A stretch of DNA of 12,362 nt from Acetobacteraceae bacterium (lineage in GTDB: Bacteria > Pseudomonadota > Alphaproteobacteria > Acetobacterales > Acetobacteraceae). Below are positions 6,381 through 12,362 of the stretch, one piece after another. The first letter of the stretch is position 1; the number at the start of each line of letters is the position of its first letter. Location of the stretch: positions 1-12,362 of the forward strand of contig CANFIE010000070.1 in NCBI GenBank assembly GCA_947446625.1, written 5' to 3'. The notes under the pieces are model-generated. The model made no database searches and was not told the origin of the DNA. It saw only the letters and a program-made list of their open reading frames with translations. A program made the translations under genes and the position numbers.

Positions 6381-7532
6381 TTGTTGAACCGTCGCTCTGC
6401 CCTGCTTGCCGGCCTGGCGCTGCCCGCCCTGGCGCCGCGTGCCTTTGCCGCTGATCCCATCAAGATTGGCATGACCCAGCCGCTGACCGGGGCGGTGGCT
6501 GCTTCCGGCAACTATGTGGCCAATGGCGCCAAGATCGCGACCGAGGTGCTGAACCGCGCCGGTGGCGTGCTGGGGCGGCCGCTGGAGCTGATTCTGGAGG
6601 ACAACAAGTCCAACCCGCGCGAGGCGGTGGCCAGCGTGGAGAAGCTGGTGCTGCGCGACCGCGTGCCGGTGTTGATTGGCGCCTGGAGCAGCACCTTCAC
6701 CCTCGCCATCATGCCGAAGCTGATTGAGTACAAGGTGCCGATGATCGTCGAGACTTCCTCGGCATCGCGCATCACGACTTCGGGCAATCCGTATGTGTTC
6801 CGCATTGCGCCGACCAGCGAGATGGAGGCGGTGGCCTTCTCGGGGCTGCTGAGCAAGTTTACCCCGGCGATCCGCAAGGTGGACTTCCTGTCGGTGAACA
6901 ACGATTTCGGGCGTGGCGCGGCGGAGAAATTCGCGCTGGCGCTGGCCGCCAAGGGCGTGGCCATTGGCAAGACCGAGACGATGACGCCGGAAGCGACCGA
7001 CCTGGCGGCGCAGCTGACCGCGCTGAAGCAGAGCGACAGCGACACGGTGTTCGTGACCACGGGCGTGGAGCAGCTGACCCTGGCGCTGCGGCAGGCGGTG
7101 GAGCAGCGGCTGGGCAAGCGGATTGTGACGACGGGCGGCGGCTTCCCCGACCAGCTCATCAACAACCCGCTGCCGGCGGGGAATGAGAGCTTCCATATTC
7201 TGTTCTACGCGCCGTGGTTCCCTGAGCGGGCGCCGCACCCGGCGCTGGCGCGGACCTATACCGAGGAGTGGAACAAGAAGGGCTGGGAATTCGCCGGGCT
7301 GACCGAAGGCTTCCGCGGCTATGACGCGATGCTGACGGTGGTGGCGGCGCTGCGCCTGGCCGGCAAGCCGGAGGCCGAGGCGATTCGGGCCGCGCTGTGG
7401 AATGTGCGGATTCCGGGCGTGAATGGCGACATCGCCTTTGTGAAGGAAGGCCCGGCCGGGCAGGAGAGCGGGCAGAACCGGCCCAATGTTTCCGTGCTGA
7501 AGCTGAGCGAGGGCAAGACCAGCCTGCTGTAA
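6381..7532 (+). CDS. Liv-type ABC transporter periplasmic binding protein
   Basis: From TTG 6381 this is a 383-residue binding protein of the HAAT (branched-chain amino acid-like) ABC importers. The signal peptide is MLNRRSALLAGLALPALAPRAFA with a twin-arginine start, probably cut near residue 23-24 before DPIKIG, so Tat export is possible. The type I binding fold is shown by IKIGMTQPLTG near the mature N-terminus, GGVLGRPLELILEDNKSNP (61-79), VLIGAWSS and the ETSSASRITTSGNPYVFRI segment. It is followed after 22 bases by LivH and then the rest of the importer, making it the dedicated binding subunit. Codons ending in C are more common than in the permease genes, fitting higher expression of a binding protein. 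Amino acids, amides, urea or aromatic acids are all handled by such proteins; the adjacent amidase makes an amide plausible, not proven. GTG 6345 is an alternative start. Confidence 0.92.
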   Translation: MLNRRSALLAGLALPALAPRAFAADPIKIGMTQPLTGAVAASGNYVANGAKIATEVLNRAGGVLGRPLELILEDNKSNPREAVASVEKLVLRDRVPVLIGAWSSTFTLAIMPKLIEYKVPMIVETSSASRITTSGNPYVFRIAPTSEMEAVAFSGLLSKFTPAIRKVDFLSVNNDFGRGAAEKFALALAAKGVAIGKTETMTPEATDLAAQLTALKQSDSDTVFVTTGVEQLTLALRQAVEQRLGKRIVTTGGGFPDQLINNPLPAGNESFHILFYAPWFPERAPHPALARTYTEEWNKKGWEFAGLTEGFRGYDAMLTVVAALRLAGKPEAEAIRAALWNVRIPGVNGDIAFVKEGPAGQESGQNRPNVSVLKLSEGKTSLL

Positions 7533-7554
7533 GACTGCACGGTCGTATCAGACG

Positions 7555-8427
7555 ATGGATCAGGCGCTGCAGCACCTGGTGAATGGCACGGTCCTGGGCG
7601 GCACTTATGCGCTGCTCGGGATTGGCCTGACCCTGGTGTTTGGGGTGATGCGGGTGGTGAACTTCACCCATGGCGAACTTTATACGTTTGGCGCCTACAT
7701 GGCCTATGGGCTGGTGGCGCTGCTGGGGGTGAATTTCTACCTGGCGCTGGTGCTGGCCACCATGCTGGGCGTGGCCTTGGGCGCGGCGCTGGAATTGGTG
7801 CTGCTGCGGCGGATGCGGCAGGCCGATATCGACAGCGTGATGCTGGTGATGATCGGCGCTTCGCTGGTGCTGCAGAATGCCGAGATGTGGGCCTGGGGCG
7901 GGGTGGCGAAGCTGATTCCCAACCCGTTTGCCGGCGCGCCCTTGGTGATTGGGCCGGTTTCGGTGTTGCCGCTGCGGTTGTTTGTGCTGGTGGTTTCGGC
8001 CGCGCTGCTGCTGGGGTTCTGGCTGCTGCTGGACCGCACCCGCGCCGGCATGGCCATGCGCGCGACGTTCCAGGACCCCGATACCGCGGCGCTGATGGGT
8101 GTGCGGATTGGCTGGGTGAATACCGCGACATTCGCGATTGGCTCGGGGCTGGCGGCGGCGGCGGGGGCCTTGCTGGGGCCGGTGTTCATCGTCTCGCCCA
8201 CCATGGGGGATCTGGTGGGGCTGAAGGCCTTCGCCATTGTGATTCTGGGCGGGCTGGGCAGCCTGCCGGGGGCGACGCTGGGCGGGTTTGCGCTGGGCTT
8301 CGTGGAGGAATTCGCGGGGGGTTATGTCTCCACCGAATATCGCGATGCCTTTGGATTTTTGCTCATCATCCTGGTGCTGGCGTTGCGGCCGCAGGGGCTG
8401 GTGCCGGTGAAGGAACGCATCGGGTGA
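7555..8427 (+). CDS. livH: Liv-type ABC transporter permease LivH
   Basis: A 290-residue, very hydrophobic inner-membrane permease with about eight membrane segments. The N-terminal landmark GLTLVFGVMRVVNFTHGE (24-41) and the C-terminal AIVILGGLGSLPGATLGG block are standard for LivH, and the cytoplasmic loop RATFQDPDTAALMGVRIGW corresponds to the ATPase-contact region. It forms the translocation channel with LivM. There is no clear Shine-Dalgarno before ATG 7555, 22 bases after the binding-protein stop. The stop overlaps the GTG start of livM. Confidence 0.95.
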   Translation: MDQALQHLVNGTVLGGTYALLGIGLTLVFGVMRVVNFTHGELYTFGAYMAYGLVALLGVNFYLALVLATMLGVALGAALELVLLRRMRQADIDSVMLVMIGASLVLQNAEMWAWGGVAKLIPNPFAGAPLVIGPVSVLPLRLFVLVVSAALLLGFWLLLDRTRAGMAMRATFQDPDTAALMGVRIGWVNTATFAIGSGLAAAAGALLGPVFIVSPTMGDLVGLKAFAIVILGGLGSLPGATLGGFALGFVEEFAGGYVSTEYRDAFGFLLIILVLALRPQGLVPVKERIG

Positions 8428-9422
8428 GTGGCTTGGCGCGGATACCCTGGAGTTGGGGCTTTGTGCTGGCGATGGCGCTGCTGCCGCTGGTGTTTCCGGA
8501 CCCCTATGTGCTGGCGGTGCTGACCTCGGCGGGGATTTTCATTGTTGGTGCCATCAGCCTGAACCTGCTGCTGGGCTATACCGGGCAGCTGAGCCTGGGG
8601 CATGTGGCGTTCTTTGGCCTGGGTGCCTATGCCAGTGCGCTGGTCTCGCTGGGGTTTGATGTGGGGCTGGGCTTTGGGGTGCGGGTGACCATGGGGCCGC
8701 AGCCGGTGTGGCTGGGCTTCGTGGCCGCCATTGTGGTGGCGGGCGGCTTTGGCTGGCTGCTGGGGCGGCTGGCCTTCAAGGTGCGCGGGGCGTTTTTCGT
8801 CATCCTGACCGTGTGCTTCGCCCAGGTGCTGCGCATGGTGGCGCTGAACTGGATTGAGCTGACCCAGGGGCCGATGGCGCTGATTGGGATTCCGGCGTTT
8901 TCGCTGTGGCTGCCGGGGCAGGGCGTGGTGGCGCTGACCAGCAAGGCGCAGAATTACTGGCTGGTGCTGGCGGTGGCGGTGCTGGCCTTTCTGCTGGTGC
9001 GGCAGGTGGTGAATTCGCGCATGGGCAGGGCCTTTGTGGCGCTGCGCAGCAATGAGGCGCTGGCGCGTTCGGTTGGGATTCGAGTGACGCATTATCTGGT
9101 GGTGGCGACGGTGCTTTCGGCCGGCATTGCCGGGGCGGCGGGCAGCCTGTTTGCGCATTACACCCGGATCATCGACCCCGACGTGTTCCTGTTCATCTAC
9201 ACCGTGACCATGGTGATCATGGTGATCACGGGCGGCAAGGGCAGCCTGTGGGGGCCGGTGGTGGGTGGGCTGGTATTTGGCCTGGTCCCGGATCTACTGC
9301 GCGGCCGGGCGGCGCCGGAAGCGCAATGGGTGCTGTATGGCGTGGCGATGATCCTGTTCGTGATGTTTCTGCCGCGTGGAATTGTGCCGGCCGTGGCCGG
9401 GCTGTGGGAGCGGCGGCGATGA
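8424..9422 (+). CDS. livM: Liv-type ABC transporter permease LivM
   Basis: A 332-residue inner-membrane permease, partner of LivH. The landmark GYTGQLSLGHVAFFGLGAYA (51-70) is typical of LivM, and the ATPase-contact loop reads ALRSNEALARSVGIRV, followed by TGGKGSLWGPVVGG near the C-terminus. I chose GTG 8424, which overlaps the livH stop as GTGA and has AAGGAA (8410-8415) eight bases upstream. A GTG at 8428 is out of frame, and ATG 8472 would cut into the first membrane segment. Confidence 0.94.
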   Translation: MSGLARIPWSWGFVLAMALLPLVFPDPYVLAVLTSAGIFIVGAISLNLLLGYTGQLSLGHVAFFGLGAYASALVSLGFDVGLGFGVRVTMGPQPVWLGFVAAIVVAGGFGWLLGRLAFKVRGAFFVILTVCFAQVLRMVALNWIELTQGPMALIGIPAFSLWLPGQGVVALTSKAQNYWLVLAVAVLAFLLVRQVVNSRMGRAFVALRSNEALARSVGIRVTHYLVVATVLSAGIAGAAGSLFAHYTRIIDPDVFLFIYTVTMVIMVITGGKGSLWGPVVGGLVFGLVPDLLRGRAAPEAQWVLYGVAMILFVMFLPRGIVPAVAGLWERRR

Positions 9423-10201
9423 GCGCGGCGCTGCTGGAGGTGGAGCACCTGGCGGTGCATATCGGCGGGCTGGTGGCGATTGCCGATGCCAGCTTCAGCG
9501 TGCCCGAGGGCAGCATTGTGAGCCTGATTGGGCCGAATGGCGCGGGCAAGACCACGGCGTTCAACGTCATCAGCGGGTATATGCGGCCCACGCGGGGCAG
9601 TATTCGGTTTGCGGGCGAGGCGATAACCGGGCTGGCGCCGGAGCGGGTGGCGGAACGCGGGCTGGTGCGGAGTTTTCAGCGTACCAGCGTGTTCATGGGC
9701 TGCACGGTGCTGGAGAATGCGCTGATGGCGCTGCACCGGCGCGGCAAGGCCGGGCTGCTGGCGGCGCTGTCGCCCTGGGGCGCGGTGCGGCGCGAGGAAG
9801 CGATGCTGCGCGAGGCGGCGTGGGAGATGCTGCGCTTCGTGGGGCTGGAGGCGCGGGCGGAGACGCTGGCCGAGGCGCTGGCCTATGGCGAGCAGCGGCG
9901 GCTGGGCATTGCGCTGGCGGCGGCGGCTTCGCCTCGGTTGTTGATGCTGGATGAGCCGGCGGCGGGGTTGAATCCCTCGGAGACGGCGGAGTGCATGGCG
10001 CTGATTCGCGGCTTGCGGGAACGCGGCATGACCGTGCTGCTGGTGGAGCACGACATGGCCATGGTGATGCAGATGAGCGACAGCATTGTGGTGCTGAACC
10101 AGGGGCGGATTATTGCCACCGGGGCGCCGGCTGAGATTCGCGCCAACCCCGAGGTTATTCGCGCCTATCTGGGCAGCGAGGCCGCGCATGTTGCGGCTTG
10201 A
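9419..10201 (+). CDS. livG: Liv-type ABC transporter ATP-binding protein LivG
   Basis: A 260-residue ATPase of the importer, cytoplasmic, one of two different ATP-binding subunits. Walker A is GPNGAGKT (38-45), the Q-loop glutamine is Q87, the signature is LAYGEQRR (154-161), Walker B is LLMLDE (174-179) with catalytic E179, and the switch histidine is H211 in VEHDM. The longer insertion between the Q-loop and signature (about 100-150) and DEPAAGLNPSE are characteristic of LivG rather than LivF. ATG 9419 overlaps the livM stop (ATGA), and the gene overlaps livF by 14 bases. Confidence 0.95.
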   Translation: MSAALLEVEHLAVHIGGLVAIADASFSVPEGSIVSLIGPNGAGKTTAFNVISGYMRPTRGSIRFAGEAITGLAPERVAERGLVRSFQRTSVFMGCTVLENALMALHRRGKAGLLAALSPWGAVRREEAMLREAAWEMLRFVGLEARAETLAEALAYGEQRRLGIALAAAASPRLLMLDEPAAGLNPSETAECMALIRGLRERGMTVLLVEHDMAMVMQMSDSIVVLNQGRIIATGAPAEIRANPEVIRAYLGSEAAHVAA

Positions 10202-10898
10202 GGGCGTGCGCGCCGGCTATGGCCGGATTGAGGCGCTGGCCGGCGTGACCATGGAAGTGCGGCCGGGCGAGCTGGTGAGCCTGATTGGTGCGAATGGCGC
10301 GGGGAAATCCACCACGCTGAAGACCATCAGCGGCTTGTTGCAGCCAAGTGCGGGCGTGCTGACCTGGGATGGCGAGCCGATTGGCGGGCTGGCGCCGCGT
10401 GAGATTCTGGCGCGGGGCATTGCGCATTGCCCGGAGGGGCGGCGGGTGTTTCCGCAACTCAGCGTGCGCGAGAACCTGGAGATGGGGGCGCTGCTGCGGC
10501 GCGACCGGGCGGGCATCAACGCCGATATCGAGGCGATGTATGGGCGCTTTCCCCGGCTGCGGGAGCGGATGGGGCAGGCGGCGGGCACGCTTTCGGGTGG
10601 TGAGCAGCAGATGCTGGCGATTGCGCGGGCGCTGATGTCTCGGCCCAGGCTGGTGATGTTTGACGAGCCTTCGCTGGGGCTGGCGCCAGCGCTGGTGGAT
10701 GCGGTGTTTGAGATTGTGCGGGATATTCGCGCCGCCGGCACCACGGTGCTGATGGTGGAGCAGAACGCCATGGCCGCGCTGCGGCTGTGCGACCGCGCCT
10801 ACCTGATGGAGACCGGGCATGTGGTGCGCGAGGGGACCGGCGCGGAATTGCTGGCCAGCGCCGATGTGCGCGATGCCTATTTGGGTGGCGGGGTTTAG
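10188..10898 (+). CDS. livF: Liv-type ABC transporter ATP-binding protein LivF
   Basis: A 236-residue ATPase, the second ATP-binding subunit. Walker A is GANGAGKS (34-41), the signature LSGGEQ (135-140), and Walker B LVMFDE (155-160) with E160. The segment CPEGRRVFPQLSVRENL (81-97) and VEQNA (190-194), with Q192 in place of the switch histidine, are the normal LivF forms. I chose ATG 10188 (MLRLEGVRAGYG) because the protein then begins at the usual LivF N-terminus. An in-frame ATG at 10113 would add 25 residues encoded inside livG. It ends the canonical transporter genes; the next gene follows after 39 bases. Confidence 0.94.
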   Translation: MLRLEGVRAGYGRIEALAGVTMEVRPGELVSLIGANGAGKSTTLKTISGLLQPSAGVLTWDGEPIGGLAPREILARGIAHCPEGRRVFPQLSVRENLEMGALLRRDRAGINADIEAMYGRFPRLRERMGQAAGTLSGGEQQMLAIARALMSRPRLVMFDEPSLGLAPALVDAVFEIVRDIRAAGTTVLMVEQNAMAALRLCDRAYLMETGHVVREGTGAELLASADVRDAYLGGGV

Positions 10899-10937
10899 CC
10901 GGACTATGCTCGGCGCCTGTGTGGGGGAGTTGCGGGC

Positions 10938-11945
10938 ATGACGGTGAAGACGCTGCGCTGGGGGCTGGTGGGGCTTGGCTCGCTGGCACGGAATGGGATT
11001 ATGCCGGCTGCGGGCCGGGCGAAGCATGCGGTGGTGACCGCGGGCGTGACGCGGGATGTGGCCAAGGGCCGCGCCTTTGGCGCGCAGTTCGGCATTCCCA
11101 GCATTTACGCCAGTGTTGAGGAGATGGTGCGGGCGCCGGATGTGGATGCGGTGTTCGTGATGTCTCCGAATGATCAGCATACCCCGGCGGTGCTGGCGGC
11201 GGCGGCGGCGGGCAAGCATGTGCTGTGCGAGAAGCCGCTGGCGATGGTGGAGGCCGAGGCGCAGGCGATGATCGCGGGTTGCGCGGCGGCCGGGGTGCAG
11301 TTGCGCATTGGGCTGCATTTGCGGTTTGAGCGCTTTCTCGACCGCGTGGCGGCGGTGCTGCAGAGCGGCGAGATCGGCACGATCCGCGCGGTTTCGATTG
11401 AGCGGGCGGCGCCCTTGGCGGAACGCTCGGCCTGGCGCGAGGACCCCGCGCAGGGCGGCGGGATTTTGTACGATGTGGGGCTGCATCTGCTGGACCTGGT
11501 GCCGCGCCTGCTGGGCAGCGGCTATGCCAGCGTGGGTGGCCTGGCCTTTCCGCCGCCGGGCAGCGGCATGGGGGCGGATACGCTGAGCCTGCTGCTGCGG
11601 ACGCAAAGCGATGTGCAGGTGAGTTTGCGGGCGTCTCGGGAAGCGCCGTTTGCGGGCAGTGACCTGGTGGTGCTGGGCACCGCCGGCATGCTGCGCACCG
11701 GGCCGCTGCGTTGGGTGGAGGCGTTTACCCTGACGGTGACGAATGCGGCGGGGACGCGACAGGAGAGCGTGCCGGCCTGCGATTTGTATCGGGATGAGCT
11801 GGACGGGTTTGCGCTGGATTTGGCCGATGGCGGCACGCGGCTGGGCACCGGGGCCGATGGGCTGCGGCTGGTGCGGCTGGCGGCGGCGGTGGAACAGGCC
11901 GTGGCCGAGGGCCGCATGGTGAACTTGGAAGGGTTGGACGCATGA
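10938..11945 (+). CDS. Gfo/Idh/MocA-family NAD(P)-dependent oxidoreductase
   Basis: A 335-residue cytoplasmic dehydrogenase of the glucose-fructose oxidoreductase / inositol dehydrogenase type. The N-terminal Rossmann fold has WGLVGLGSLA (8-17), SPNDQHTPAVLAAAAAGKH, and CEKPLA (97-102) with the conserved E98-K99-P100. The second domain has GGGILYDVGLHLLDLV (173-188), in which D179 and H183 match the usual catalytic pair. Substrates in the family are usually sugars, inositols or related polyols. GGGGGAG (10923-10929) precedes ATG 10938. It follows livF by 39 bases and overlaps the next binding-protein gene (ATGA), so it is probably cotranscribed with both. Its link to the importer's substrate is not obvious; a hydroxy or sugar-acid step is inferred only from the neighbours. 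Confidence 0.92.
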   Translation: MTVKTLRWGLVGLGSLARNGIMPAAGRAKHAVVTAGVTRDVAKGRAFGAQFGIPSIYASVEEMVRAPDVDAVFVMSPNDQHTPAVLAAAAAGKHVLCEKPLAMVEAEAQAMIAGCAAAGVQLRIGLHLRFERFLDRVAAVLQSGEIGTIRAVSIERAAPLAERSAWREDPAQGGGILYDVGLHLLDLVPRLLGSGYASVGGLAFPPPGSGMGADTLSLLLRTQSDVQVSLRASREAPFAGSDLVVLGTAGMLRTGPLRWVEAFTLTVTNAAGTRQESVPACDLYRDELDGFALDLADGGTRLGTGADGLRLVRLAAAVEQAVAEGRMVNLEGLDA

Positions 11946-12362
11946 CGACGCGCCGCGCGCTGCTGGCTGGGATGGCGCTGCTGCCGGGCAGTGGGGCGCT
12001 GGCGCAGGAGGCTTGGCCGCGTTGGCCGCTGCGGCTGGTGGTGCCGTATTCGCCGGGTGGTGCCACCGACACGGTGGCGCGCTTGCTGGCCGAGCGGCTG
12101 GCGCGGGCGCTGGGCCAGCCGGTGGTGGTGGAGAATCGCCCCGGGCTGGCCGGCACGGTGGGGGTGGATACCGTGGCCAAGGCGGCGCCGGATGGCCATA
12201 CGCTGGTGGTGGCGACGACGAACCAGGCGATCAACGAGACCTTGCAGCCGCGGCGGCCATTTCGGCTGCTGGAGGATTTGGCGCCGGTGGCGATGATCGA
12301 CAGCTTTCCGTTTGCGCTGGCGGCGGCGAATGCGCTGCCGGTGACGAGCGTGGCGGAGCTGG
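11942..12362 (+). CDS. second Bug/TctC-family binding protein (5' part, cut by the window end)
   Basis: The first 140 residues of an orphan TTT-type solute-binding protein are present; about half of a normal 320-residue protein is missing beyond the edge, so this is a partial gene and not a broken one. The signal peptide is MTTRRALLAGMALLPGSGALA, then QEAWPRWPLR, similar in style to the first Bug protein of the window. Family landmarks follow: VVPYSPGGATDTVARLLAE (ligand loop), ENRPGLAGTVG and LLEDLAPVAM. The start overlaps the oxidoreductase stop (ATGA). Only the mature N-terminal half can be judged, so the ligand is unknown. Confidence 0.9.
   Translation, partial: MTTRRALLAGMALLPGSGALAQEAWPRWPLRLVVPYSPGGATDTVARLLAERLARALGQPVVVENRPGLAGTVGVDTVAKAAPDGHTLVVATTNQAINETLQPRRPFRLLEDLAPVAMIDSFPFALAAANALPVTSVAEL

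Noticed and set aside
5012..6511. Long minus-strand open frame (499 codons) opposite the amidase
   Set aside because: It is the antisense shadow of a gene with a full catalytic triad; its product is arginine/proline/histidine-rich without any domain, as expected when a GC-rich gene is read backwards.
10113..10187. Earlier ATG start for livF
   Set aside because: The added 25 residues are arginine/proline-rich, unlike a LivF N-terminus, and derive from livG read in another frame.
10188..10898. Missing Q-loop glutamine and switch histidine in LivF
   Set aside because: PEGRR and VEQN are the usual forms of LivF proteins, so this is not a defect.
10155..11606. Long minus-strand open frame (483 codons) opposite livF and the oxidoreductase
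   Set aside because: Low-complexity arginine/histidine/proline-rich translation with no motifs, opposite two well-supported genes.
1..12362. CRISPR arrays, insertion sequences, tRNA genes, phage or defence genes
   Set aside because: Looked for and not seen: no regularly spaced repeats, no transposase or integrase motifs, no cloverleaf structures.

Overview
This is a GC-rich, gene-dense bacterial chromosome segment. The start/stop-coupled operons, an HU-type protein with a lysine/alanine tail, orphan Bug/TctC-type binding proteins and a complete Liv-type ABC transporter suggest an alphaproteobacterium, tentatively of the Roseomonas-like Acetobacteraceae. That placement rests on gene content and style only. 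I see no mobile element, CRISPR array, rRNA or tRNA.

Left block (1-2971, + strand): the 3' end of an unidentified gene, an acyl-CoA dehydrogenase, a Bug/TctC-type periplasmic solute-binding protein and an alpha/beta-hydrolase-fold protein. Adjacent genes overlap by 4-11 bases, so this is one operon, probably for uptake and CoA-linked breakdown of an organic acid. The hydrolase has a histidine where the nucleophile should be and no C-terminal catalytic histidine.

Middle block (2968-4795): a minus-strand gene converges on the hydrolase with overlapping stop codons. It encodes a fusion of a gamma-glutamylcyclotransferase-like domain and an HD phosphohydrolase-like domain, the most unusual protein of the window. 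A short intergenic region of about 50 bases separates it from a divergent gene for a small helical protein of unknown function. An HU-family DNA-binding protein follows, with its own likely promoter and strong ribosome binding site and a perfect 10-bp hairpin after it.

Right block (4796-12362, + strand): an amidase-signature hydrolase, then after a 193-base gap a Liv-type (HAAT family) ABC importer: binding protein, LivH, LivM, LivG and LivF. A Gfo/Idh/MocA-type oxidoreductase and the 5' part of a second Bug/TctC-type binding protein follow. The close packing suggests a catabolic cluster in which an amide or amino-acid-like compound is imported and hydrolysed. The substrate cannot be read from the sequence.

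Most of the window is ordinary transport and catabolism. The observations worth a second look are the GGCT-HD fusion with its divergent unknown partner, the hydrolase with a non-canonical active site, and the hairpins around HU and upstream of the importer.
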